A DNA stretch of 64,000 bases, from the NCBI GenBank assembly GCA_043228905.1, contig JBHGNT010000010.1, positions 5,270,001 through 5,334,000 of the forward strand. The letters are read 5' to 3'. A program made the position numbers and the translations under genes. This DNA is from Azolla caroliniana. Its lineage: Eukaryota; Polypodiophyta. The notes below the pieces were generated by a model, which saw only the letters and a list, made by a program, of their open reading frames with translations, ran no database searches and was not told the origin of the DNA. This document shows positions 43,863-55,092 of the stretch, one piece after another. How positions within the stretch are numbered: the first letter of the stretch is position 1; each line of letters starts with the position of its first letter.

Positions 43863-44000
43863 CCGTAAGGTATTATTGGATGATTGGCCTGAGCTTTTTG
43901 CCTGCTTGGTACGCATGCAAGCCTTCCCTTAACGTCGGCCCTATGATGACCCCCAGTCGACTGTACGCCCCTCAAAGGTGTCGATAATGATGCTTGCCTT

Positions 44001-44543
44001 CTATTTAGGCATCCCGTAAGCGTTGACATGGACGCAACCTACTTCTAGTAGGAACTTGGCAACTTCATGGAAGAAGGGATCCAGAATCTGTTTTGTTCTA
44101 TAGGCTTTGGCGGAGGATGAGTATGGACCAAAATACCACTGCAGCTCCTCTGTAGGAGGTATTTCGAAATGTCTTTCGCCTAGTGAGGATAAGTCTAACT
44201 TCTTCCGAATGGAAGAGTTGGTGACCGTGTCGATGTTAAGCCGCCTGACGATGTCCATGGCGTCCGGGTGCGGAGGTGCTTCTGCGACCCGAATGTAACC
44301 ATCTAGGTGCTTCTCCACGAGCCATCGGCGTAGGGCAGTAGAGATGAAGATCGACATCGCCAGAGTAGGTTCGTGGAGAGGAGACGGGTAGCAGTGGTGA
44401 GTTGGAGCTCTGAGATGTGATGGGGAAGAAGGTGAGGAGGAGTGATGGGAGTGCTGATAGCTAGACGTTGTGTTTCTGCTTTGTGCAGAAAACCTTCTAT
44501 TTCCTTCTTTTTGTGGCTTAGGGTTCATTGGGTGGTGAGCCAT
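44001..44543 (-). CDS. Extra 180-residue ORF downstream of Ty3 pol
   Basis: An uninterrupted frame in the same sense as pol starts MAHHPMNPKPQKEG at 44543, about 150 bases after the pol stop. The N-terminal third is Ser/His/Pro-rich and probably disordered. The rest looks folded (WLVEKHLDGYIRVAEAP, MDIVRRLNIDTVTNSSIRKK, LGERHFEIPPTEELQWYFG). No family is recognised and no membrane segment is visible, so nothing supports an envelope protein. It has no stop although the neighbouring pol has several, which may mean selection or chance. A captured host fragment is another possibility. Confidence 0.5.
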   Translation of the reverse strand: MAHHPMNPKPQKEGNRRFSAQSRNTTSSYQHSHHSSSPSSPSHLRAPTHHCYPSPLHEPTLAMSIFISTALRRWLVEKHLDGYIRVAEAPPHPDAMDIVRRLNIDTVTNSSIRKKLDLSSLGERHFEIPPTEELQWYFGPYSSSAKAYRTKQILDPFFHEVAKFLLEVGCVHVNAYGMPK

Positions 44544-44691
44544 CGTGGTGCCGTGTGTTCTTGAACTAGGAGTTTGTGCATGCGTTTAGTCATTTTAATA
44601 GTCACTATCTTCTCTTTTTTTTCATTTTCTTTTTTCATAATGGCTAGTTACCCCCTATTTTTACATTATAGTACAATTGGACCTGTCCCTT

Positions 44692-47382
44692 TTATGCTGC
44701 GGGTTCTCCGGCTTTGTCCCGTTCGACGGTGAATGGGTTAGGTGGCGTAGGGCCTAGGTAAGGTTTGAGCCGAAACCCATTCACTTTTTGCCGTACTATT
44801 TCTCTAGCCAGTGTTCCTAGTTGGAACGTGCCCTGTTCCGCTCCAATTATCCAGTATGGGCCGGTCCAGCGGAAACGTAGCTTACCCGGCATCTGGCCCA
44901 TGGTGTTTGAAAAACTAGCACCGCTCGGCCCACGGCGAACTCCTTCTCCCTTGCGCTCCGATATCGATCGACAAATGCTTTACGCCGTCGTTGTTCTTCT
45001 TCCAACACAGCCATGCTGTGGACGCATTTCTCCCCTAGTTCGACGAGTTGGTAGAGCCGTTCCTCCTCTGACTTGGCTTCTAATAATTGGTTCCGTACCT
45101 AAATGCGCAAACTAGGTACTCGAAATTCGACCGGCATCACAGCTTCTAGTCCAAACGCTAGCCGGAACGGTGTTGACAGTATGCTTGTTTTGTAACTAGT
45201 TCTGTACGCCCACAACGCACTCTGGAGTTTGGTATCCCAGTCCGTTCTATTTTCATTGACGGTTTTCTTCAAAATGGTCTGTAAAGTTTTGTTCGTGGAT
45301 TCCGCTAATCCATTCGCCTGCAGGTAGTATGGCGTGCTTTTCTTGTGGACGACTGCGTAATGTTGTGTTAGTTCTCGAACCACCGTATTGAGGAAGTGGC
45401 TCCCCTGGTCACTGATGAGCTCAATCGGGCAGCCGAACCGGCACCAGATGTGCTCGTACAGAAATTTGGCTGTGATGGCCGCCATATTTTCTCGTAGTGC
45501 CTTTGCTTCTACCCATTTGGTACAGTAATCCGTGGCTACCAATATGTATTTGTTGCCTGTACGGGCTGCTGCTAGTGTGAAGGGCCCCACAAAATCCAAT
45601 CCCCAGTTTTGGAAGGGGTCCAGCGGTAATATGGGCTGGTGTGGCATCCTTGCGTCCTCCGCGGGCTGACCCATTCGTTGGCACAAATCACACTTTCTAC
45701 AATACTCGGATGCGTCCTTCTACGTTGTTGGCCACCATAAGCCCGCTTGCCATACTTTGCGGGCTGTCACGTTGCCCGTGTAATGGCCGTCGGCCGTGCC
45801 GCAGTGTGCCTCCCGTAAAACTGCTTCTTTTTCATCCTGACGGACTCCTTTGTGATATAAATACCCTTCGACTAGGCAGAAGTGACGGCTTTGAACGACT
45901 AGTCGTTTCTTCTCGTTTGTGCGTAATTGTGGTGGAGGTAGTCCTGTAGTAAAAAAGTACGTCATTTCCATAAGCCATCGATCCGGAAAGGTGGATTCCG
46001 TTTTTTCTGCAATTGTCGCTACTCGCCATATGTCGGCGTCTAGAAAATTGTCGTCGTCTTTCTGTACTGTTTCTCCATTCTCAAGTCTGCTCAGAAAATC
46101 TGCCACTGCATGTTGCGTCCCTGGCCGGTGTTGAATTACGAACTCGAATTCCTAGAGCAGCAACATCCACCGCGCCAATTTCCCTGTCAAGGCTTGTTTC
46201 TCTACCAAATACAATAATGCCGAATGATCCACATGGAACGTGAATTTCCGTCCTAGTAAATAATGTCGGAATTTATTGATGCTATAGATAATCCCTAGCG
46301 CCTCCCGCTCTGTTGTGGAATAGTTACGCTCTACTGTTGATAATTTACGACTTGCGTAGTATACTGGCCTGTACCAGTTTGGTTCGGTGAGTTGCATTAG
46401 CGCGCTTCCTATTGCTATGTCTAAGGCGTCGACAAACACGTGGAATGGCTTCGCCCAAACTGGAGGTTGTACTACGGGGGCCTGTGTGAGCATTATCTTA
46501 AGTGCCTCATAGGCCTTATCCTCTGTTGCAATCCATTGGAAAGGAGTCCGATGTACGGCAACGTGTAGTGGCGTGGCGAAGTCCGCCAAATACCGTATCA
46601 TCCGACTATGCCACCGTATTTGGCCCAGAAATCGGCTAAATGCTTTGGCATTTGTCAGAGTTTTAGCTTGTGTAATAGCAAAGATATTGTTTGGGTCAAC
46701 CGTTATTCCTTCCTTGCTGACTATGTGGCCTAGGAGAGTCCCGCTGGTCACGCCAAAGGCACATTTCGCGGGATTCAGGCTTAAGCGTGCGGTGCGGCAA
46801 CGTTCCAGGCAGAGACGTCAGTGCGAGAAATGGGCTTTTGTTCGCCCATATACCGCAAAATCGTCTAAAAATACTTGCATGAACGCCAGAATGTATTCCC
46901 CAAAGATCTCCGTAATCGTTCGTTGGAATGTTGCCGGTGTTGTCTTTAGCCCGAACATCATGACGACCGCCACATATACTCCCCAATTTGTGACAAATGT
47001 CGTCTTCTCCTGGTCGTCGGGGTGCATGCGTACTTGGTTATAGCCACTGAAGCCATCTAAGAAACTGTACATCTCATGGCCTGCGACGGCGTCCAGCACG
47101 CTATCGGTGAAGGGTAAGGGAAATGCGTCTGTAATGGTTACAGCGTTTAATTTACATTAATCCACGCATACCCGTATTTTGCCGTTTTTCTTTGGGACAA
47201 CCACTATCGGGCTAAGCCATGTCTCTTTTTTTACTGGCCGTATGAACCCAGCCCTCAGCAGCTTGTCAATTTCTTCTTTCATGTAGGTCATGTAATTGGG
47301 GTTCATGCAGTAGCGACACTGCTAGACAGGTTTCGCGTCCGTTGCTAAATTGATCTTATGCTGATAGAACTTGGGATCTAAC
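44692..47382 (-). pseudogene. Ty3 pol, RT to integrase, several stops
   Basis: Order on the minus strand: the RT start (FYQHKINLATDAK, VVVPKKNGKIRVCVD), YSFLDGFSGYNQV, the catalytic VFLDDFAVYG near 46880, RNase H (FVDALDIAIGSALMQ, YSTTEREALGIIYSINKFRHY), the integrase finger ending CRKCDLCQRMG, and the integrase core (WGLDFVGPFT, DQGSHFLN, NGLAESTNKTLQ). The C-terminal KLRFRWTGPYWII region closes it. Stops interrupt at least five places, three of them fitting CAG to TAG or CGA to TGA change. This half follows the copia insertion. Confidence 0.88.
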
Positions 47383-47703
47383 TGTAGGGAATGAACAAGG
47401 CCGTCAGTGCGGAAGAGATCACACAGTATGAATCTGTGAGGAAGAAATACATGCGTATGAGAGAAGAAAGAAGAAAATACGCAGAGAGAGAGAGACACAC
47501 ACACACACACAAAGAATATATATATTCCTAAAAGGGCAACAGTTACAACAATGAACAACCAACCTTTACAAAAGGTTACAAAGTCACTTTATATAGTGAC
47601 TCACTTAGGGCAATTGCCTTTTATGTTATTTACAGAAATAGCCCGAACTTCGGCTCTCTAAGAGGATAGTGTGAATACGTCCATTATACATTTGTATTCG
47701 ACA
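47383..47703 (-). repeat. Nested copia 3' LTR with polypurine tract
   Basis: On the minus strand a purine run CGGGGGAG ends next to position 47704, and the LTR then starts TGTCGAATACAA at 47703. It holds a (GA)n/(CA)n run at about 47485-47512 and ends at 47383 (CATTCCCTACA). Target duplication CTAAC (plus strand) precedes it. Confidence 0.9.
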
Positions 47704-47897
47704 CTCCCCCGTAATGGAAGTATACATGGGTTATCTAAAAAATACGGATGTAGGCATAGGTTCCCAGACAAGTCGGTTTTGTTCAAATCGGCATGATCCG
47801 TAGACAGAAGACCGAACTGGTCGGGTCGGAAAAGCTTAAGCCGATCGTCAGTGAACCGATGTCTGTTGTCCAAAACCGTCCTGCACTATGTCCGGCT

Positions 47898-50756
47898 TCA
47901 ACCGGACCGATATGTTGTTACGCTCATCTGTTGCCGAAGAGACCGGAACCGGTCTGCTGAAAGACACTTGGTCATTCCATCTGCGACATTATCGGTTGTG
48001 GATATCTTCTCTAAACCGATTTTCCCAGAAATGACGTAGTCCCGAACAAAGTGATATCGAACTTCGATATGCTTGGAGGCATTGTGATGAACCGGATTTT
48101 TCGACAAAGCAACAACACTCTGACTGTCGTTGTAGACAACTGGAGCCGAGTTGGAGTCGACTTGCCGAAATGTGTGCGCCAGCCGACCGAGCCATAAAGC
48201 TTCTTTCGTTGCGTCAGAGGCAGCTACATATTCTGCTTCGGTCATTGAGGTGGTTGTGCACTCTTGAAGTTTCGACTTCCACGAGATTGCTCCATTGCCG
48301 AATTTAAAGCAATATCCGGTTGTTGACTTGCGACTGTCCACACAGCCAACGAAGTCCGAGTCGGTGTAACCGACTACGCCTGAAGTTGAGTTCGGACCGA
48401 AAAGGATGTCGTGGTCTTTTGTTCTAGCTAAATATCTGAACACATGCTTGACTGCGTTCCAGTGCGATCGGCCGGGATTGTGCATAAATCTGCTGATGAC
48501 TCCTACGACATGAGAAATATCAGGTCGTGTCGCGACCATCGCGTACATCAGAGAGCCTACTGCCGGTGCATACGGTACCGACTTCATATTTTCCCCCTCC
48601 GGACCGGATGTCGGGCAGTCTCGCTGAGAAAGCCGAAGATGAATGGGGAGCGGGGTCGAAGCAGACTTGGCCGATTGCTTGTTGAAGCGTTCCAAGACAC
48701 GTCCGATGTAGTCGGTTTGAGACAGAAAAAGCTGTCTTTTGGCGCCATTCCAACTAATCTTCATTCCGAGTATGTGTCTTGCCGGACCGAGGTCCTTCAT
48801 GGCAAACTTCAATCGCAATTTCCGAACGAGTTCGGTGAGCTCTCCGGTATGCCGACCGGAGAGTAGCATGTCGTCCACGTAGATGATGAGGAAGACGGGA
48901 GAACCGTCTTGAGCTGTTTTGGTGAAGAGGCAGTGGTCCTCATCGCTCTTGGAGAAGCCGACCGACTGGATGAAATTGTCGAACTTCTTGTACCACTGTC
49001 GGGGTGCCTGTTTCAGGCCGTAAAGACTCTTCCTGAGTCGGCAGACTAGATGTTCCTGACCGGTGGCCACAAAGCCTTTCGGCTGCTCCATGTAGATTTC
49101 CTCCTTTAGATCACCGTGGAGGAATGCCGTTTTCACATGTAGCTGAATCAGCTCCAAATTGTCGGCAGCCACAACACTGAGCATAAAACGAAGGGTTGTC
49201 ATTTTCACCACTGGTGAAAAGATTTCGTCGAAATCGACGCCATATTCCTATCGAAATCCCTTCGCAAGTAATCTGGCCTTGTACTTTGGGGTGGTCGAGT
49301 CGGACGTCTCCTTTAGTCTATAGACCCACTTGGAAGGAAGAGCACGTCGATTCTTCGGTAAGTCGACCAGATCCCAAGTCTTGTTGGCGCGGATGGAGTG
49401 CATTTCCGACTCCATTGCCAGATGCCAGGTGGCTGAATCGGCAGCTGCCGATGCTTCTTCGTAGGACGTCGGTTCACCGGCGTCGATGAAGAAAATTCCG
49501 GGAGAGTACCTCTCCGGAGGTTGCGACAGTCTCTCGGATCTTCGAGGTATGACTGGACTGGTTGCACCGGGTGTCGATGTCGGATGGTCGGAAGCCGAGC
49601 CATTCAATTGTGCCGAATCTGTGGATTCGGTGCGAGAGAAGTCGGTTACCCGTGAAACTGATCTCATGTTGTGTGCTGGGCCGTCATGAAGGGTTGGCAC
49701 TTCGGAAAATATTACCCTTCGGACTTCAATAGGCCTTTAGGCCGTTTTGTGCATAGTCGACTCGTTGAACACGACATCCGAACTTTGGACGATTTGCCTG
49801 TGCTCGGGGTCCCAGAGTCGGTATCCGATCTCGCCGTCAGGTCCATACCCGAGCAAAACGCATTTCCTTGATCTCGGTTCGAGTTTTCGGCGGTCGTCTT
49901 TCGGTATGAGGGCGTATGCCTCGCAACCGAAAATCCTCAGCTTGTCATAATTCGGCTTTCTGCCGATCCATATTTCCTGAGGTATCTTAAGTCCTAGAGG
50001 TCTACTTGGCGACATATTGATTATGAGTACTGCCGTGAGTAGAGCCTCTGCCCAGAAGCCATCCGATAGTCCGGAGTGTTGGAGCATGGATACAACGCGT
50101 TCTTGAATCGTCTGATTCATGCGTTCTGTGATTCCGTTCTGCTCCAGACTATATGGTGCTGTATATTCACGTCTAATGCCGCGTTCTCGGCAAAATTTGA
50201 CGAATTCATCAGATTTGAACTCACCTCCATTGTCGGTTCGGAGACACTTCAGTTTCCGACCGGTCTGGTTTTCGACCATTGCGAGCCAATCTGAGAAGAT
50301 CGAGAACACCCGATCTTTGGTTCTGATGGGGTAAGCCCACCCCTTTCGAGTCGAGTCGTCAATGAAACTGACGAAGTACGAGGCACCACCGAGTGACTGA
50401 TGTGGCATCGGGCCACAGACATCCGAGTGGACCAAATCGAGTGGGCTCGACTCTCTTGGTGCTGATGTCGGGTGTGATGCGGCTACTTGTTTCCGTACTG
50501 GCAATGCTCGCAAAACTGATGGTCCGAGAAGGAGAGTTTCGGGATATATCCGGCTCTGGATAGGTGCGTGATGTCGGCCTTGCTGAGGTGTCCAAGTCGT
50601 CCATGCCATAAGGATGACACAGGGATATCTACCAGAAATAAGTCACCCTCTCTGAGTGTGACATACAAAGGGTACAATGAGTGTACCTTTGGTCCTCTAG
50701 CAAGCAGGAGGTTCCCTCTGTGGAGTGTCCACCCTCCTGATGAGAAACCAACACGG
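47898..50756 (-). pseudogene. Nested copia integrase, RT, RNase H
   Basis: Minus strand from 50756: pre-integrase (SSLWHGRLGHLSKADITHL), integrase (HSDVCGPMP, TDNGGEFKSDEF, QNGITERMNQTI), linker, RT (KARLLAKGFR-stop-EYGVDFDEIFSPV, YGLKQAPRQWYKKF, catalytic IIYVDDMLLSGR) and RNase H to VADGMTKCLSADRF. The RT/RNase H frame from 49211 to 47898 is open over 437 codons. Identified defects are the TAG near 49250 (probably CAG originally), a stop near 49737 and a frame change near 50500. Confidence 0.9.
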
Positions 50757-51190
50757 TGTCGTGAAGAATTTCGTCCAGAGGTGGAAACCGGGAAACATTG
50801 GCTACATCGGCGGGGTGCAGCATGTGTGCTCACCCTTGTACATTTAGTGTGAATAATGAGGGCGCCTTTATGGCGCCGAAGTGTAGTTAAGTTGGGATTT
50901 ATCCCACATTCTAACGCATCCCTCTCCTTGTTCTATAAAAGGAAGGGAGCGGCCTTTGCGAAAGGGTTGCCCATTTTGCGTTAGAGGGTATACCGTTAGA
51001 TTTAGGGTTAGCTTCTTCTTATTCTTCTTCTTCTACCCCCTTCGTGTTCGCTCAGGGTTTGCTTCAGCTCATCTCCTGCGCAAGACCCCGCTCAGCACGA
51101 CGAGCTCGTGAGGTCCCCGACCGGCGGCTTGGCAGCCGACGACTACTGTAACCTACCTTGGTCCGGCTCGACGCCGGGAATGTATTCTTC

Positions 51191-51222
<32 letters not shown>

Positions 51223-51513
51223 CGTTGCGTATTGGTATCGGGTGCTTCCCCTTTCCTGCGTTTCTTGTACATAAAGGCGTGAGTCGGGTCGGCATGTGTG
51301 TGTGTGCGTGTGTGTGCGTGAGTCGGTGTTAAGCGCGCGCTCCTCTCTTTCTCTCTCTCCCTTCGGTCGCTTCCGGTGTTCTTTTAGGATCTCCCCGGAA
51401 ATGGTGAAGCACGACTTCCTACGCTCCGTCGCTCCCTAGTCCAAGACCCCCGTGGTCCCGCCTTTCTCCACGCACGCGCGTAATGACGCGACATCTTTGG
51501 TGAACCCGACGTG
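50757..51513 (+). repeat. Gag-only element 5' LTR and primer site
   Basis: The LTR is 737 bp, from TGTCGTGAAGAA to GACGCGACA. It contains GTTCTATAAAAGGAAG (TATA, about 50930), a (TA)n run at 51198-51222 and a TG-rich run near 51300. TGGTGAACCCGACGTG at 51498-51513 follows four bases later. Confidence 0.85.
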
Positions 51514-51530
51514 AAAGGCGGCAAGGGAGG

Positions 51531-52970
51531 ATGGAGTCAGAAGAAGACGACCTCGCGGTGATGGTGGCCGAAGTGGTGTTGGAGTCGGCACGAGTGGTGA
51601 TGAGACGAGAAGCAGCACAACAAGCGGTCGAGCGAGTGGTCGAAAGAGTCGGCCGTTTCAACGGGGACAAAGTCCCATCTTACTTGGAAGCCTACAATGC
51701 GGAAATGGAGGAGCGTGGCGTAGACGAGGCGTTGAGGCTGGAGTTCTTCTGTCGGGTCGTAGTTGTCCGGATGCATGCAGAAGTAAAGGAGCTCCGTGAG
51801 GCTCATAGTTCGTGGGAGGCCTTCGAAGAGGCGCTCCTGAAGGCATACGGAGGACAGCGGAAGAGCCAAGGAAGACACGACTTCGACCAGTGGGTAGCAT
51901 CGGCAAAGACCCACCGGGGCGCGACGAAGGCGTTTCGAGAGTTCGAGCGACGGCTTGCTCGGCTCCCGGAGCGGGAACAAGGTTTGGTGGGGACGAACAA
52001 GGTCCTATTGTTCGTCAGGTCGATCGATCGAGCGGAACGGGAGGCCATCGGGATTGAGCTCAAAGATGATGACGGAGCGAATGGGCTTACGGAGGACCGG
52101 TCGAAGGTCGGAAGGGTGTGCCTACGGCTAGACAATGAGCGAGCCGAGAAGGCTAAGAGGAAGGGGCGTGACGGCGTGCCATCACAGCGGGAAGAGGCCG
52201 GACAGCAAAGAGAGCCGGCAAGGGTCGGCGTTGGGGCCAGGATTGCGGAGGCGTACGCAGCTCTCGAGGCGATGCTCGAGGAAGAGGAAAGATCAAGGCC
52301 ACAAGCCGAGACTGAGGAGACGGACTTGCCCCACACGACGGCGGAAGATCAGTACCACGGTACCACGGGAGAGGGTGCAGAACAAAACGCCCTCTCAACT
52401 TGTGGAGATGGAACGACCAAGTACGAGGCCGAGATACAGATCGCGGAACCGGATAGTTGGGACCAGCGGTTTTGGGCGTGTCAGCCTGAAACCCCGGAAA
52501 TCGGAGAAGCAAGCCCAGGCGGGGCTTGCGCGATCGGTAAAAAGACGACCGCCGACCACAAAGGGTCGGTGGCTACAAACAAGGGCGTAAAACGGACGGG
52601 CGATTCTTTGTGTCTTCCCACACTTGCTCCCGAGACGATGGCAGTCGGGCCCGAGTGCCCACGTGAGTCCCAACCGGAGGAAGGTGGCGGCGAAGGACCA
52701 AGAATCACCGGCGAGACGATACGGGGAAGGAGCGGACGAGAGCCCACGGACCCGATTCCGGAGAACTTGGCGTTCGGGCCCGTATGCCCATGTAAGACCG
52801 AGGAGATGGATGGCGGCACCGAGGAGTCCTGGCACGATGCCAGCGAAGATGGATGGGGAACGGCTTGCGAGGAGACCGAGGACGGAAGCGGTACAAGAAG
52901 ATCGGCATTCCGATTCGGATGGAGCGTAATCCGATCGTGGATTGTTCGATCGGGGCCAGAATCGGCATAA
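51531..52970 (+). CDS. gag: Gag of the non-autonomous element
   Basis: An uninterrupted 479-residue frame starts MESEEDDLAVMVAEVVL, 17 bases after the primer site. The N-terminal 200 residues are a helical capsid-like region sharing order and spacing with the Ty3 Gag at 42.3-43.1 kb: VGRFNGDKVPSYLEAYNAEM beside IGRFSGKDATSYLASYRAEM, and TNKVLLFVRSIDRAE beside TSRVLLFVKSVDEQD. No CCHC knuckle is seen. The C-terminal half is low-complexity and derives from the DNA repeat that fills the rest of the element (ETMAVGPECP, ENLAFGPVCP). The open frame despite age suggests the protein is or was under selection. Confidence 0.8.
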   Translation: MESEEDDLAVMVAEVVLESARVVMRREAAQQAVERVVERVGRFNGDKVPSYLEAYNAEMEERGVDEALRLEFFCRVVVVRMHAEVKELREAHSSWEAFEEALLKAYGGQRKSQGRHDFDQWVASAKTHRGATKAFREFERRLARLPEREQGLVGTNKVLLFVRSIDRAEREAIGIELKDDDGANGLTEDRSKVGRVCLRLDNERAEKAKRKGRDGVPSQREEAGQQREPARVGVGARIAEAYAALEAMLEEEERSRPQAETEETDLPHTTAEDQYHGTTGEGAEQNALSTCGDGTTKYEAEIQIAEPDSWDQRFWACQPETPEIGEASPGGACAIGKKTTADHKGSVATNKGVKRTGDSLCLPTLAPETMAVGPECPRESQPEEGGGEGPRITGETIRGRSGREPTDPIPENLAFGPVCPCKTEEMDGGTEESWHDASEDGWGTACEETEDGSGTRRSAFRFGWSVIRSWIVRSGPESA

Positions 52971-54800
52971 AGGTGCCGATACGGGAGAGGGTGCGGGACG
53001 AGCCACCCTCTTTTACATGGGGAGAAAGACCGACCGGGCGAAGGTCGAGAATTCGAAGGAAGGTGATTAAAGGTTCGGGACGAGTCTGGCAAGGTCGGCA
53101 TCGGAGCCGAAACTCCGGACATTAGAGAATAAAGCTCAGGCGGGCTTGATTGATCACAGAGCGGATGCTATCCACCGACACCACTAAAAGGGGCGGTGAC
53201 CGGTACGAGAACCGGGCGGAGCGGACTCCCGGATGACCATTCCGGAAGGGAGGAAGAGAGTCGGCCTACGAAGAGGCCGAGGAGACGGTACGTCGGTACC
53301 ACGGGAGAGGGTGCGGAGAAAACCGCCCTCTCGACATGCGGAAAAGGACGGCCCGAGATAGGGTCAGGAAGACAAAGCGACGAACGCCCAAGGAGGATCC
53401 TTCACACCGGTTCTAGAGACTTGGGCAGTCGGCAACGCGGTCGACGTAAGACCAAGATATTGACAGTGGCAGCGAGGTGACGAAGGCAAAAGGGGTACGG
53501 ATGGGCGGTCTACGGAGATCCTCACACCGATCCGGCGGTCGGCCCGAGAGCCGGCGTGAGTCCTATACGGAAGATCGGTGGCGGCAGGAGAACGTGATCG
53601 GATGGCAGGAGGCGACGAACGGCAAGGAGGTATCAGGCCGGCGAGGCGGCTACGAACCGAATCTGACCTTCCGGCAAGGTCAGTAGGCGAAAGGAAGTCC
53701 GGTCCTACGGGATCCCCACACTTAACCAGAGATTCCGGCAGTTCGGCCAACGTGGAAACATGAGACCGAGAGAGAAGGTTGGTGGTGGCGGGAAACGGGA
53801 CCCGACTACGCGGAAGACACGAGGAGAGTTCGGGAGGGACTCAAACAAAAGACACCCGAATTTCGGCAAGCATGGAAACGGAGTCCAGTCTTATGGGACC
53901 CTCACACCGATCCGGAGACTCCGACAGTTCGACCAACGTGGCAACGTGAGACCGAGAGAGAAGGTTGGTGGCGGCAGGGAACGAGACCAATGACACGAGG
54001 TAGCGGATCGAGAGTCGGTAAGACGGGGCAGACGAAGTGCGAAACCCTCACCGGCCGGTTACGGTTTCGGAAGTAGCTGGTAGGGGCAAACACAAGGAGG
54101 TGTGTCGGGCCGGAAAGGCACACCTAGGACGGAGTAAGAGTCTCACCAGTGGCCATCGCGGGCCGGATCAAAGCGTGACTACGGGACGACGTTCGATGCA
54201 GGCGGTGCCGAACAAAGGAATCGGAAGACGGCACAAGGGAGGTGTCGGGAACGAGGTGACGGGTACCTAGTGGACTGCACAGGGTCGGAGTCAGGGGATG
54301 GCAAGAGAGGCCGGAGGAGGATCCTCCACACTCACTTCGTAGATCTCGGTAGCTCCGTCGAAGTAGCGAAGACTGACACGGCAAGCCCGGGGTGACAAGC
54401 TGGTGGGGGCGAGGGGACGACGGCAAGCGGAAGACTCGGGACCTTTTGCAGTAGCACGAAGACGGGAAGGGCCAAGCGGGGTGTTCCTCGGGTGCGGAGG
54501 ACACCAGTATGCGGGTGAGTGGTGATGCGCGATCTGGCCGGGAAACGGGCCGACAAGGCATGCAATGAACTAGAGTACGGCACAGCCAGTGCCAAACAAC
54601 GGACGAGTGAATGTGGCACACGGAGGTGCCGGAGCAGAAAGGCGAGCACGGAGATGGGTTGCGCGGTTCGGAGGTAGCGCGTAGAAGACCGAGGAGGATC
54701 CTCCACACCGTTCCGGAGACCATGGCGGTTCGAGCCGACGCGACGATGTAAGACCATGGAGAAGGAAGGTGGCGGCGAGAGGACGAAGGCAATGCGAAAC
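52600..54800 (+). repeat. Diverged internal repeats in the Gag-only element
   Basis: A block related to GTGAGACCGAGAGAGAAGG followed by TTGGTGGCGGCAGG recurs near 52662, 52790, 53450, 53556, 53760, 53946 and 54749, usually preceded by CTCACACCGATCCGGAGAC-like sequence. Spacing is irregular (about 100-200 bp or multiples). The first two copies lie inside gag; the rest are non-coding. Confidence 0.7.
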
Positions 54801-55092
54801 AACATGGGACGACAATCAGGACAACACGAATGCTCAACGGAGGACATCAGGCATACGGCGGGGAGCGGGGCGTGCATACGGCCGAACAAGGGCCAGCGGA
54901 AGTACGCATACTACGGAGATCGCGGTGGAAGACCCATCGACAAGTCGAACGAGCGAACGGGGAGGTAAGCGCGAAGGAAGAACCGAAGCTGACGGATCAA
55001 ACCGGCAACGAGCCGGGATGCAGATTACGGAAGACCGGTTTCTCACCGGCCGAAATCTCTCACCCTTCACCAGAATTGGCACGTACCGGTGG

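Noticed and set aside
52395-54889. Long antisense ORFs opposite the Gag-only element (up to 237 codons)
   Set aside because: They are GC-rich mirror frames of gag and of the internal repeats, Pro/Ser/Arg-rich, with no family resemblance.
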